Source: CALSMU01 sp965230225 (GTDB lineage Bacteria; Bacteroidota; Bacteroidia; Flavobacteriales_D; Parvicellaceae). Taken from it: a DNA stretch of 64,000 bases. Location of the stretch: positions 62,001-126,000 of the forward strand of contig CBDDKM010000008.1 of the NCBI GenBank assembly GCA_965230225.1. The letters are read 5' to 3'. The notes beneath the pieces are model-generated. The model was not told the origin of the DNA and made no database searches. It worked only from the letters and a program-made list of their open reading frames with translations. Made by a program: the position numbers and the translations under genes. Positions 17,474-26,125 of this stretch are shown one piece after another. The stretch's first letter is position 1, and each line of letters starts with the position of its first letter.

Positions 17474-18450
17474 AATCGACAATTTTTTATCATTTTATCA
17501 AACCCTTTTTCCTGCAGGTTTTTACCAATAAATACAAATTTACTCACCTTAGGTTCATCATCACCCCACTCTTCTCCTTCTTCCATAAAAAGAGATTGCA
17601 TTACAGATTGAACAACCAATTTATTCTTTTTTCTAGAGTCATAAAATATTCCCTTAAATCGGTACACATTAGCCGACTGAACCATTAGAAAAGTATATAG
17701 TCGCGTATATAGCTTATTCTCATCAAAAGACTCTGTATACTCTAAAGAAACAGCGCTAAAATGGTCGTGTCCTTTTCGAACTTTACCAACTAAGCTTTCT
17801 TTGTCTTCAGGCCGTACAATTGGAGCTAAAGAATCACGGTCTTTCAATAACTCCAATAATGGAATATCTTGCTTATGTCCGGAAATCAGACCAGCAAAAG
17901 GGTTGAACTCCTGTACTAGATTCTTAACCCCTACAACATCGGTTTCAGAAACCAAATCGGTCTTGCTGATGTAAATTTTATCGCCATAAGCCAACTGAGC
18001 AGCAGCAGTGGTAGAAACATTTAACTCTTCTTCTATGTTTTGAGCATCAGCAATACAAATGACATTCGGTAATTGAAAGTATTTCTGGATCCAGGGAAAC
18101 TGCTTAAAAGGAGTAATGATTCCACCCGGATTTGCAATTCCGGTGGCTTCAATAATTAACTCGTCCCAATCATCCCTTTTAGAGAGTTTTTTCAATGTAT
18201 CCGTAAAATTACGGTTGATGGAACAACAGATACATCCATTGTTCAGCTCTGTAAACGAATCTGTATTCTTTACGATTAACTCTCCATCTATACCAACCTC
18301 TCCTACTTCGTTTTCAATAATAGCAAATCGAGTGTTGCTTTTTTCACGAAGAATGGAATTAAGTAAAGTCGTTTTACCTGCACCTAAAAAACCAGTTAAA
18401 ACAGTTACTGGTTTAGGAGAGTATGTTGTTGATTCTTCAAGTTCCGCCAT
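17470..18450 (-). CDS. CobW/G3E family GTPase, likely zinc metallochaperone
   Basis: About 326 residues from the ATG at 18450 (the frame is open to a TTG at 18465). It has the Walker A motif TGFLGAGKTTLLN, the family-defining metal motif GCICC at about residue 79, the E-rich switch IIENEVGEVGIDGEL and a CobW C-terminal domain starting near HDHFSAVSLEY. G3E GTPases of this class load metal into client enzymes. In Bacillus subtilis the zinc-responsive CobW-type protein ZagA partners with FolE. Here the gene lies directly downstream of folE, in a unit headed by a Zur-type operator. Confidence 0.88.
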   Translation of the reverse strand: MAELEESTTYSPKPVTVLTGFLGAGKTTLLNSILREKSNTRFAIIENEVGEVGIDGELIVKNTDSFTELNNGCICCSINRNFTDTLKKLSKRDDWDELIIEATGIANPGGIITPFKQFPWIQKYFQLPNVICIADAQNIEEELNVSTTAAAQLAYGDKIYISKTDLVSETDVVGVKNLVQEFNPFAGLISGHKQDIPLLELLKDRDSLAPIVRPEDKESLVGKVRKGHDHFSAVSLEYTESFDENKLYTRLYTFLMVQSANVYRFKGIFYDSRKKNKLVVQSVMQSLFMEEGEEWGDDEPKVSKFVFIGKNLQEKGFDKMIKNCRL

Positions 18451-18483
18451 AATTTGTACTTCCAAAATGCAAAACTAAAAGGT

Positions 18484-19140
18484 TCAATTGATTTTAAGAC
18501 AACTAAAAAACTCTTCTCTTACTTTTTGATCATTAAAGGCTCCTCCAAACTCCATGGTAGTGGTGAAGCTTTCCTTATCTTTTATTCCTCTAGAGGATAC
18601 ACATAAATGCTTTGCATTGATCATTACAATTACATCCTTTGTATCCAGAGCTTGTTGAAGATCTTCGAGAATTTGTAAACACAACCTTTCCTGTACTTGA
18701 GGTCGATGAGCGTAGTAATCCACCAGTCGATTGATTTTTGATAATCCTACCACTTTACCATTTGGAATGTATCCAACATGCGCATGCCCTGTAATGGGTA
18801 AAAAGTGATGTTCGCAGGCAGAATCAATGGTTATGTTTTGCTCCACCAACATCTTTCCATAACCATACTTGTTTTCGAAAGTTGAAAGCTTAGGTCTATT
18901 TTTTGGATCTAAACCATAAAACAACTCCTTTACATACATCTTCGCAACACGATAAGGTGTACCAGATAAACTATCATCTGTTAAATCGAGCCCCAGCTCT
19001 TCCATGATCAACCCGAAATATTTCTGGATGTTTTCGATCTTTTCGGCATCAGTTCTATCGAAAGCATCAGTTCTTATTGGCGTTTTAGTATTGGTACTAA
19101 TATGATTGTCTCCGATTAATTCAATTTGGTTATTATTCAT
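18484..19140 (-). CDS. folE: GTP cyclohydrolase I, zinc-dependent type (FolE1)
   Basis: 218 residues from the ATG at 19140; an ATG at 19170 would add 10 hydrophobic residues and overlap merC by 22 bp. The enzyme converts GTP to 7,8-dihydroneopterin triphosphate, the first step of folate synthesis. The zinc ligands of the family are present: Cys and His in SACEHHFLPITG and Cys in AKHLCVSSRG. The GTP-site segments VGLSKINRLVDYYAHRPQVQ and TTTMEFGGAF are also present. Because it is itself a zinc enzyme, its place beside a CobW chaperone suggests a dedicated, protected copy for zinc shortage. Confidence 0.92.
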   Translation of the reverse strand: MNNNQIELIGDNHISTNTKTPIRTDAFDRTDAEKIENIQKYFGLIMEELGLDLTDDSLSGTPYRVAKMYVKELFYGLDPKNRPKLSTFENKYGYGKMLVEQNITIDSACEHHFLPITGHAHVGYIPNGKVVGLSKINRLVDYYAHRPQVQERLCLQILEDLQQALDTKDVIVMINAKHLCVSSRGIKDKESFTTTMEFGGAFNDQKVREEFFSCLKIN

Positions 19141-19148
19141 AAAGAAAT

Positions 19149-19553
19149 TTAATGAGTATTTGTACAACATTCTTGTTCCTGACAGCTGCAGTATCTTCTA
19201 TTATACAGATGCAGTACAATTAGCATTATTGCCGGTAATATGGTTGGGTTCTCCACATTTGGGAACCACTCAAGTCTTTCGCCTAATATGGCAAGAAACA
19301 ACAACCCCCAACTTAGCCATAAGGCAGGTTTCAACCATTTTTTTGAAGTGGTTTTAGCAGAGTAAAAAACAGCAAAAAGTGAAACCAACAGAAAAGTATA
19401 ATCGATGTATTGCCACCAGGAAGGAGCATTACTACAACAGCTCGCAGAACAAGTCTGAGCAATAAACAAAAATGGAGTAATGACACAATGAATCAAGCAT
19501 AAAAAACTTGCTATTGCTCCAAGATTATCAGATTTTCTAACTAGTGAAATCAT
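19149..19553 (-). CDS. MerC-domain inner-membrane protein
   Basis: 134 residues with four hydrophobic segments. Cysteines sit at the positions expected for MerC-like carriers: SFLCLIHCVITPF in helix 1, QTCSASCCSNAP in the following loop and YCSCQEQECCTNTH at the C-terminus. MerC proteins move thiophilic metal ions across the inner membrane. No merA, merP or merR is present. The Zur-type box upstream and the neighbouring genes point to zinc rather than mercury. Confidence 0.85.
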   Translation of the reverse strand: MISLVRKSDNLGAIASFLCLIHCVITPFLFIAQTCSASCCSNAPSWWQYIDYTFLLVSLFAVFYSAKTTSKKWLKPALWLSWGLLFLAILGERLEWFPNVENPTILPAIMLIVLHLYNRRYCSCQEQECCTNTH

Positions 19554-19601
19554 GGGTAACTATAAATTTTGATTTCGCAAAAATATAAAAAACCCACCCA
19601 A

Positions 19602-19618
19602 ACGCAACGATGTTGCAT
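19602..19618. promoter_or_regulatory. Zur-type operator D (before the MerC-FolE-CobW-Mog operon)
   Basis: ACGCAACGATGTTGCAT: a 5-bp perfect core inverted repeat GCAAC-N3-GTTGC at the same spacing as the stronger sites in front of zur and the receptor gene. It lies 49 bp upstream of the MerC start codon. Confidence 0.6.
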
Positions 19619-19673
19619 TTAAATATTAAACAAAGTATTTCCACGACACATAAAGAGCCAAATAAAAAGATCC

Positions 19674-20084
19674 CTAAAGGCAATTAGAACATACGCCCTG
19701 AGCCTGAATTTCGAAGGAACTTACATTAAATCCAGGTATCTGTATATCAGGGAAATTTCCTTCTACACAGATGATTTCATCACATTGTTTACAATGAAAG
19801 TGAATGTGATCATGGTGGTGATCATGATCATCACCATCCTTATTATTATCGCAATCGTCTTTACAGAGTGCTAACTTTTTAATGTCTCCAGGCATTACAA
19901 TTTCGTGAATAAGCCCTTTATCCAAAAAGGATTTAATGGTCCTATATAATGTAATACGATCATGCTCTCCTATCGACTCTTCAATTTGGTTTACGGTAAT
20001 GGCGTTTTCATTCGTTGTGAAAACACTTAATACCTCTCTTCGAAAGGCCGTATTCCTTAATCCTTTTTTCTTTAGCAAATCCAT
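19674..20084 (-). CDS. zur: Fur family regulator, probably zinc-responsive (Zur)
   Basis: 136 residues from the ATG at 20084; a TTG at 20105 lies inside an operator and is rejected. The winged-helix half has TAFRREVLSVF and HDRITLYRTIKSFLDKGLIH. The metal half has a long acidic/histidine loop (DHDHHHDHIHFH) followed by CKQC and a terminal CSNC, the structural zinc site of the family. Gene context (MerC, FolE, CobW, TonB receptor) supports zinc over iron. A partial copy of the operator just before the ATG suggests autoregulation. The histidine loop is richer than usual. Confidence 0.85.
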   Translation of the reverse strand: MDLLKKKGLRNTAFRREVLSVFTTNENAITVNQIEESIGEHDRITLYRTIKSFLDKGLIHEIVMPGDIKKLALCKDDCDNNKDGDDHDHHHDHIHFHCKQCDEIICVEGNFPDIQIPGFNVSSFEIQAQGVCSNCL

Positions 20085-20088
20085 AGTG

Positions 20089-20105
20089 ATGTAACGTTGT
20101 TGCAA
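20089..20105. promoter_or_regulatory. Zur-type operator C (before zur)
   Basis: ATGTAACGTTGTTGCAA on the plus strand: one perfect half GTTGCAA and one half with two mismatches to TTGCAAC, spacing 3. It lies immediately upstream of the zur start codon at 20084. Confidence 0.5.
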
Positions 20106-20120
20106 ATAAAAACCATTTCA

Positions 20121-20137
20121 TTGCAACATTGTTGCAA
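20121..20137. promoter_or_regulatory. Zur-type operator A
   Basis: TTGCAACATTGTTGCAA, a perfect 7-3-7 inverted repeat at the -33 region of the receptor gene and between the two divergent genes. Confidence 0.75.
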
Positions 20138-20145
20138 AATGTTCT

Positions 20146-20167
20146 TATACTTGCAACATTATTGCAA
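20146..20167. promoter_or_regulatory. Zur-type operator B overlapping the receptor -7 box
   Basis: TATACTTG (20146-20153) is a near-consensus -7 box. It overlaps TTGCAACATTATTGCAA (20151-20167), the same inverted repeat with one mismatch, ending 5 bases before the ATG at 20173. A repressor bound here would block both transcription and initiation. Confidence 0.65.
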
Positions 20168-20172
20168 ATGTA

Positions 20173-22416
20173 ATGAAAAGATTTATATCTATATTACTCC
20201 TTTTTTTGGTAACAAATGTAGCGCTAAGCATTCAGTTTAGTGGGGTTATCAAGGATCAGGCGACAAAAGCTCCTGTACCTTTTGCCTCTATCTTCTTACC
20301 TGATATGGGTATGGTTACCACATGCGATTCGGTTGGAGCATTTAATCTAAGCATTACCTTGCCTAATCACATTAATGTTGTGGTATCTGCCTTTGGATAC
20401 GAAAGTAAAAAGGTGCGAATCTCAACAGAGAAAACAACTTCTTTAGAAATATTCCTAAATAAAAGTAGCACTACTTTAGGTACAGTTATCGTGTCTTCAC
20501 AACGAAATGCTCTTGAACGCTTAACCATTAGTAATATAGAGGCAGTAAAGTTGGATAATCCACAGATGGCTACTGCTGCCACTCTTGGGGATATGATTGC
20601 AATGGTTCCGGGAGTATATCAAAATACCATTGGTACTGGAATCAGCAAACCTGTTATTAGAGGATTAAGCGGAAACCGTGTAGTTAGTTATTTGAACGGT
20701 TTAAGGATCGAAAACCAACAATGGGGAGGTGATCACGCTCTTGGTGTTTCGGATTTAGGAGTTGGTAGAGTTGAGGTTATTAAAGGTCCTTCTTCCCTAC
20801 TCTATGGTTCTGATGCTCTGGGAGGAGTACTATACATGATTGATGTGCCTTATGCAGAACACAACACTGTTGAGGTACTAGGGTCCTCTCGATTCGAAAC
20901 AGTTAGTCTAGGAACCAAGAATGTATTAGGGGTAAAACTATCTAAAGGAAAAGTAAGGTTTAACCTTCACGGAAACTATGTTAGCCATGCAGACTACCAG
21001 CTACCTAATGGTAAGTATGGAATGAGTTCCAGGTTCAACGAAAAGAACATTAAAATGGCATTTGGTTTTAACCACAAAAGCTGGGTAACGAACCTCCGTT
21101 ACAATTACTTACAAAACAGACTGGGTATTCCGGGACATACTCACGATCCTATTATTACTCCTGAAACATTTCAAGTTGAAGAACAAAACAGATACGATGT
21201 TGTACCTGCTCAGGTAAATCACAACCACTACCTGTTGTGGGAAAACAACATTTATTTCGGAAAAAATAAACTGGAAGTCATTTTAGGACAAACCATGAAC
21301 GAGCTTCAGGAATATGAAGAGAAATTTAGTATTCCGGCATTGCACATGCAATTGAACTCGTCTACCTACAACATCAGATACAAACACGATATAGGCGATA
21401 CCTGGAACTGGGTAGTTGGAGCTCAGGGAATGTACCAAACCAATAGAAACGACAATGGTGTGGAAGAGCAACTGATTCCTGATGCCAACCTACTGGACAA
21501 TGCAGCTTACCTCTTGCTTGGTAAAACACTGTCGGATACCTGGAGTGCAGAAACCGGACTTCGTTTGGACACAAGAATGATCTCTGCATTTAACGATGCA
21601 GGAGAAGGTACTGATTTAACAGGTACTTATACCAACCTCAACTACTCATTAGGGATTGCGAAAATCACCAAATACCTGAATATAAAAGCTAATTTAACTT
21701 CTGGGTATAGAGCTCCTCATACTTCTGAGTTACTTTCGAATGGTGCTCACCATGGTGCATTAAGGTACGAAATAGGAAATAGAGATCTCGAAGCAGAAAA
21801 AGCTATTCAAGCGGATTTAGATCTTGAATACAACAATGCTCAATGGAAACTATTTGTTAACCCATTTGTAAATGTAATTGCAGATTATATTGCATTAAAC
21901 CCATTAGATTCAACCATCAATAGCTTACCGGTATTTGCCTATACACAATTAGACAATGCCACTTTATATGGAATTGAAACAGGATTTAGCTATGAGCCTA
22001 AGTTTGCCGACTTTTTAAAGCTAAGTTCTAACTACAGTAATGTAATTGGAGAGGATGCTAATGGCGCTCCCCTATCATTGATTCCACAATCCAGAATTAA
22101 CTCATCGCTTGAATTTAAGTTTAACTCAGATCAAAAAATAAGATTTAACAGCATTATTGTACAACACCAATATTTATTTGCTCAGGATAAAGTAAGTCAA
22201 TTTGAAACCCCAACAGACAGTTATCAGGTAATCAACTTAGGAGTAAGCATGCATGCCGATGGCAAAGCAGATACCGATCTAAGGTTTGGAGTGAGAAACT
22301 TACTTAATGAAGAATACATCGACCATTTATCAAGATTGAAGAACATAGGAATGGCTAACCCCGGCTTAAATTTTTACGCAGAACTAATTGTTAAACTCAA
22401 ACATAAACTAAAATAG
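20173..22416 (+). CDS. TonB-dependent outer-membrane receptor, probably for zinc (ZnuD-like)
   Basis: 747 residues: signal peptide (about 1-19), a carboxypeptidase-regulatory-like domain (FSGVIKDQATKAPVPFASIFL, about 22-100), a plug (ATLGDMIAMVPGVYQ, GLSGNRVVSYLNGLRIENQQ, VEVIKGPSSLLYGSDALGGV) and a barrel ending in a typical NPGLNFYAELIVKLKHK strand. Histidine clusters occur in extracellular-loop positions: PGHTHDP, QVNHNHYLLW and NGAHHGALRYE. These are the kind of residues ZnuD uses to capture zinc. Two operators cover its promoter. A small Cys-rich lipoprotein gene follows after one base. Confidence 0.85.
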   Translation: MKRFISILLLFLVTNVALSIQFSGVIKDQATKAPVPFASIFLPDMGMVTTCDSVGAFNLSITLPNHINVVVSAFGYESKKVRISTEKTTSLEIFLNKSSTTLGTVIVSSQRNALERLTISNIEAVKLDNPQMATAATLGDMIAMVPGVYQNTIGTGISKPVIRGLSGNRVVSYLNGLRIENQQWGGDHALGVSDLGVGRVEVIKGPSSLLYGSDALGGVLYMIDVPYAEHNTVEVLGSSRFETVSLGTKNVLGVKLSKGKVRFNLHGNYVSHADYQLPNGKYGMSSRFNEKNIKMAFGFNHKSWVTNLRYNYLQNRLGIPGHTHDPIITPETFQVEEQNRYDVVPAQVNHNHYLLWENNIYFGKNKLEVILGQTMNELQEYEEKFSIPALHMQLNSSTYNIRYKHDIGDTWNWVVGAQGMYQTNRNDNGVEEQLIPDANLLDNAAYLLLGKTLSDTWSAETGLRLDTRMISAFNDAGEGTDLTGTYTNLNYSLGIAKITKYLNIKANLTSGYRAPHTSELLSNGAHHGALRYEIGNRDLEAEKAIQADLDLEYNNAQWKLFVNPFVNVIADYIALNPLDSTINSLPVFAYTQLDNATLYGIETGFSYEPKFADFLKLSSNYSNVIGEDANGAPLSLIPQSRINSSLEFKFNSDQKIRFNSIIVQHQYLFAQDKVSQFETPTDSYQVINLGVSMHADGKADTDLRFGVRNLLNEEYIDHLSRLKNIGMANPGLNFYAELIVKLKHKLK

Positions 22417-22417
22417 A

Positions 22418-22630
22418 ATGAAAACTAGAAATTACGTAATCGCGTTAGCTGCCGTTGCCTTAGTAGGAATGGCTTCTTGTAAAAAGAACCAATGTAAAGA
22501 ATGTCACTATGAAAAAAATGGTGCTGAAGTAGAAATGGGAGAATACTGTGGAGACGACATTACAGACCTTGAAGCAAACGGTACTATCGTTAACGATACT
22601 GTATACGAAGTACACTGCGGAGAGCATTAA
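22418..22630 (+). CDS. Small Cys-rich lipoprotein co-transcribed with the zinc receptor
   Basis: 70 residues. The lipobox LVGMASC places the lipidated Cys at about residue 21, and the mature part is only about 50 residues. It has CKKNQCKECHYEKNG, EYCGDD and a terminal VHCGEH, that is five more cysteines and two histidines plus many acids. It begins one base after the receptor stop codon. Binding of zinc at the outer membrane, handing metal to or from the receptor, is inferred from composition and position. No named family is recognised. Confidence 0.75.
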   Translation: MKTRNYVIALAAVALVGMASCKKNQCKECHYEKNGAEVEMGEYCGDDITDLEANGTIVNDTVYEVHCGEH

Positions 22631-22652
22631 GATATAAGAACTCTTAAAGTGC

Positions 22653-22684
22653 AAAAAGCAGCTATTTGATAGCTGCTTTTTTTG
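22653..22684 (+). terminator. Intrinsic terminator of the receptor-lipoprotein operon
   Basis: An 11-bp stem (AAAAGCAGCTA / TAGCTGCTTTT) with a 5-base loop followed by a T-run. Confidence 0.85.
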
Positions 22685-22722
22685 TTATAAAATGGTATAT
22701 CTAAAAAACTAAATTCGAGACA

Positions 22723-22851
22723 TTATTTCGAATAAATTTCATCAAGCATTTTACTTAACTCTTCAATTTTAGGGTTAATGTATTTTATTCTTCCATCTGA
22801 ATCAATTAAAAAAGACTGGGTAATATAGAAAAGTGTTTCATCAGATATTGC
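22723..22851 (-). pseudogene. C-terminal remnant of a thioredoxin-fold (AhpC/TlpA-like) protein
   Basis: A minus-strand frame of about 42 codons lies between a TAG and a TAA. It reads ETLFYITQSFLIDSDGRIKY followed by INP and an amphipathic helix. The FLIDSDGRIKYINP strand-turn is the usual last part of TlpA/AhpC-type redox proteins. No start codon or catalytic Cys motif is left, so it is a decayed 3' end. Confidence 0.5.
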
Positions 22852-22904
22852 CTAACGTTTAGTATAAGCGGTCGTTTTAATGTTGCTTATACATTGTTAG
22901 CAGT
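22850..22904. repeat. attC-like imperfect palindrome E1
   Basis: GCCTAAC at the left, GTATAAGC (22862-22869) paired with GCTTATAC (22885-22892), and TTGTTAGC at the right. It starts immediately after the stop codon of the minus-strand gene ending at 22907. It shares its arms and right end (TATACATTGTTRGC) with E2 at 35485-35549. Confidence 0.5.
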
Positions 22905-22906
22905 AT

Positions 22907-24094
22907 TTAATTCCTTTTAGTTCTTTTTTCTGGATTCTTCTCAGGAAAATAACCATCTTCATAAATCCAATTTTTATCCTGATAAATAATGATGGAATCA
23001 TCCTGTATACACTCAAAGGATGTCGCATCAATAGTTTCCATTTTCCAGTTTTTATAATAAACACTTTTATCGTCTTTGATCAAATAATATGATGCTGAGA
23101 AATCCGAATTGGGTTTGTTACAGAGTATTACCAAAGAATCCACATTAATATCTTCCACAATTACACCGTTATAAAACACATAATTCTTATCTCTACCTAA
23201 TCGATATTGTATTACAGAAAACGTTTCTACATCCGCTTCTTCCAAAATAACAATGTTCCGGCCGTCAGTTGTACCATCATCAATGTATACGTTAACATTA
23301 TCCTTGGCATAGTAACCGGATAAGTCAACATATGATTCAACGTCTGCTACAGGAACTTCCTTGAAGAACTCAGGTCCTTCTTCTTCCGGTGGCCTAATTA
23401 ATCTCCGAGTTTTAATATAAATCTTTCCTTTATTTCCCTTGAAAAACACATTTGAAAGCCGTGTATATTGACGTGTTTTAGTACAATAGCTTGTATCCTT
23501 AATGAATTCAAGATTCTTAAAATCTTCTCCTCCTATTGCGTCAATTAAATGATCTTCTGTTACACGCTGACCCCATTCAAAATATCCATTTTTATCTTTG
23601 GCAATAATGGGGAATTGCGTGCAAATCGCAAAAGTGTTGTAATCAGCCTTTACTTCGTTACCCATTCGAAAAAATATCATGGTATCATGAATAGCGTATT
23701 GTGAGTTTAAGATTCTAAAATTTTCAGTATCATTTGAAAACGTAAGCAGGTATCCTCCTTCGCACATTGGATGATATCGATAAATGAAGTTTTTATCTTT
23801 AAAAAAATCCGCGCTAAGTTCTTCAAAGGAAGCAGTATCAATTACCTCATTTAAAGACGTCTCATAATTTGATCCTATAGTGGTTAGAAAGACGTTTTTA
23901 CAACGTTCTCCCAATTCGGCAGGAGACAATCCAAGAACTCTTGGATCTGTTGCAAATCCAAGTTCTCCTTCAGTATTTAGGTAGAGCCGACCTTTTAATT
24001 GTTGCCAACTTTCATCTTCCTGTGCTACAGCATGGTTCGTCAAAGTTTGTAAAAACAACACCAGGATTAAGGACATTATTAATCCATTCTTCAT
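22907..24094 (-). CDS. Secreted DKNYY-repeat protein
   Basis: 395 residues, ATG at 24094. The signal peptide ends near HAVAQ. The sequence is dominated by short DKNxxYY-type units: KDKNFIYRYHPMCEGG, GRDKNYVFYNGVIVED, KDDKSVYYKNWKMETID and YQDKNWIYEDGYFPE. In DKNYY-family proteins these occur as strings with the pattern D-K-x-x-v-Y-y-x-g-x-x-i-x-x-a-D-x-x-s-F. The function of the family is unknown. It lies between an attC-like palindrome at its 3' end and an LRR gene upstream, in an accessory stretch. Confidence 0.7.
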   Translation of the reverse strand: MKNGLIMSLILVLFLQTLTNHAVAQEDESWQQLKGRLYLNTEGELGFATDPRVLGLSPAELGERCKNVFLTTIGSNYETSLNEVIDTASFEELSADFFKDKNFIYRYHPMCEGGYLLTFSNDTENFRILNSQYAIHDTMIFFRMGNEVKADYNTFAICTQFPIIAKDKNGYFEWGQRVTEDHLIDAIGGEDFKNLEFIKDTSYCTKTRQYTRLSNVFFKGNKGKIYIKTRRLIRPPEEEGPEFFKEVPVADVESYVDLSGYYAKDNVNVYIDDGTTDGRNIVILEEADVETFSVIQYRLGRDKNYVFYNGVIVEDINVDSLVILCNKPNSDFSASYYLIKDDKSVYYKNWKMETIDATSFECIQDDSIIIYQDKNWIYEDGYFPEKNPEKRTKRN

Positions 24095-24121
24095 TACAGC
24101 TAAGGTTTTATTAACAATAGT

Positions 24122-25111
24122 TTAATCATTATAAGTCAGGTGAGGCAAACAGTGTATTAATCTTTCCTTTTCATTTAACTCAACATTTCGTGAATCAAAA
24201 TGAAGTTCTTCTAAGTTTTTTAGACGGCAAATATGTTCTGGAAATACAAATGGAATGCTGCATAGTTCAGTCATTCTTCCTAAACAAATTAAATCAATAT
24301 TGAGTTTTTTGAGATTTGCAAGATTGGAAATTTCGTTTGGTAGCTGAGTGAGTTCATTGGCATACAAGTTTAAATTTCTTAGTTCTTTTAACCTTCCAAT
24401 TGAGGAAGGCACAACTTTTAAGCATTGCCCTGCTAGGCTTAATGATTGTAATTGAGAAAGTTCACAGATCAATTCTGGGAAAGATGTCAAGCATGTTCCT
24501 ACAGGAACACCTTCGGACCAGCTATTGTCCAAATAAAGACTTACTAACTGATTTAAGCTTGCAAATTCTTCCGGCAAAAACGCGATATCATTCCCGCCAA
24601 TATCAAGAACCGTTAATTCATTGAGCATAGAAATTTCAATTAAACTTTTACCAGTAAGACTATTATGATACAAGTCTAATTTCTTCAGCTTGGATAATTG
24701 ACCTATTTCCTGAGGTATGTGGCTGATTCGATTGTAGCTTAAATCAAGTACTTCCAAATTACTTAAATTACTTATTTCCTGGGGAATAGTATCGATAAGA
24801 TAGTCCCACCTTTCGTATTCATCTATATAACTGTAGGCTCCTGAAAGATATAACTCTTTCAAGCTTGTCATCATAAAAATGACGGGAGGAATACTTTTGA
24901 AGTTATTCACGCTAATGTCAAGTACTTCCAGATTAACAAATTGCGTAATGGAGTCTGGTAGAGAAGTGAGCTTATTTCCATCAAGGATTAAAATCTGCAC
25001 GCTATCAGGTTCATTGAAAGCTTCTTCTAAAGAATTATATTTCTTCAGGTTTTGGCTTACCACAGATTGTGATATTAAGATGCTAATAAGAATGACAATA
25101 AACCGTCTCAT
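24122..25111 (-). CDS. Secreted leucine-rich-repeat protein
   Basis: 329 residues from the ATG at 25111. The frame is open for 39 more codons upstream, but the signal peptide begins MRRFIVILISILISQSVVSQ at this ATG. About nine LRRs follow with the consensus LpxxIxxLxxLxxLxLxxNxl, for example EISNLSNLEVLDLSYNRISH and EISNLANLKKLNI. LRRs bind proteins; the target is unknown. No T9SS tail or lipobox is seen. It stands 27 bp upstream of the DKNYY-type gene and is probably co-transcribed with it. Confidence 0.8.
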   Translation of the reverse strand: MRRFIVILISILISQSVVSQNLKKYNSLEEAFNEPDSVQILILDGNKLTSLPDSITQFVNLEVLDISVNNFKSIPPVIFMMTSLKELYLSGAYSYIDEYERWDYLIDTIPQEISNLSNLEVLDLSYNRISHIPQEIGQLSKLKKLDLYHNSLTGKSLIEISMLNELTVLDIGGNDIAFLPEEFASLNQLVSLYLDNSWSEGVPVGTCLTSFPELICELSQLQSLSLAGQCLKVVPSSIGRLKELRNLNLYANELTQLPNEISNLANLKKLNIDLICLGRMTELCSIPFVFPEHICRLKNLEELHFDSRNVELNEKERLIHCLPHLTYND

Positions 25112-25525
25112 ATTACTGCTAACATTTGAATAAAAAGCATTCGTTTTATTTCCTATATGGTTGGAATGCTTTTTTCTTATGTCCTTACTAAAAGTATAAC
25201 ATTTTTTTCTTGCTGAAACAACAATCAAAGGGTTTTTATGGAATCTACCCTATACTTGCAATATGCATAAACCTTATCAGGTTAACTACTTTTGAGCAGT
25301 ATTATCAGTTTCGTTTTCAAGTCCCTACGTAGCAAAAAAGTCTTTTGTCTTAAAGTCTTTTGTCTAACCCTGCTCCGTTGGATTTGAAACCCAGCGAAAA
25401 AAAGGCATTAATTCAATATAGTGATGCATAAGTAGGAAAAACACTTAGAGTAAAATTTAACCACTTTTTTCCTTTACAAAAGCAACTTTAATTAATAATA
25501 GGTTATCCTTATTGTAAAGCCCCAT
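25112..25525. other. Non-coding spacer with short repeats
   Basis: No convincing gene. It holds two copies of the 13-mer AAGTCTTTTGTCT (25338-25350 and 25353-25365), a third copy of which lies at 26915-26927. The rest is AT-rich and presumably carries the divergent promoters of the LRR gene and the beta-barrel gene. Confidence 0.5.
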
Positions 25526-26097
25526 ATGAGACCTACTATTACAACGTTATTTATTGTTATATTATCAGTATCATGCTATGCTCAAAAACATAAAGAATTA
25601 TCCCTAATTGGTGGATTTGGTAAGTATTCCATCGAAGATCGAGCAAAACCTATTCTTCCCTTCAAATCTTGGATGAGAAAAAACTACTGTTATGGAATTG
25701 AATACGCAATGGTTCCTGATAATGCAAAGTTTAGTTTATCAACTGGAGTATTGATTAGTTCAAAAGAATATTTAGACTCTTATGACTCCTATTTAAGAGT
25801 ACCTTGCATTTTAGATTTTAGAATGGGAGAAAAATTTAGATTTGACTTTGGATTTGGCCTTTATTCAAGTTTGCTTATTTCAGAAAAGCTAATGTATAAA
25901 ACCAGGTTTCAAATAGGAAGTCTATTCAGACGGGAGTAGGGAGCAAAATCACAGACAGTTTTTTTCTCAAACTAGTATTTCAAAATAATCTTGATGCCTC
26001 CCCAATTTCTATCATCACTACCGCCTCCCATGGAGGAGACCTGCGTAGTTCTGAAGGAATATTTCAGCTTCATTTATCGTATCTCATTTCGAAATGA
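25526..26097 (+). pseudogene. Outer-membrane beta-barrel protein gene with a frameshift
   Basis: A signal peptide (MRPTITTLFIVILSVSCYAQ) is followed by strands typical of a small porin-like barrel (LSLIGGFGKYS, KFSLSTGVLISS, FRFDFGFGLYSSLL). The frame stops at 25939 after SLFRRE. In the neighbouring frame the protein continues in register from QTGVGSKITDSFFLKL to a terminal barrel strand FQLHLSYLISK, stopping at 26097. A one-base loss near 25926 explains both parts. It may be a true mutation or a sequencing error. Confidence 0.65.
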
Positions 26098-26125
26098 GTA
26101 TTGCTCGGAAAAGCACTTAACTTCT

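Noticed and set aside
19149..19553. Mercury-resistance function for the MerC-type gene
   Set aside because: No merA, merP, merT or merR nearby; the operator and neighbours point to zinc.
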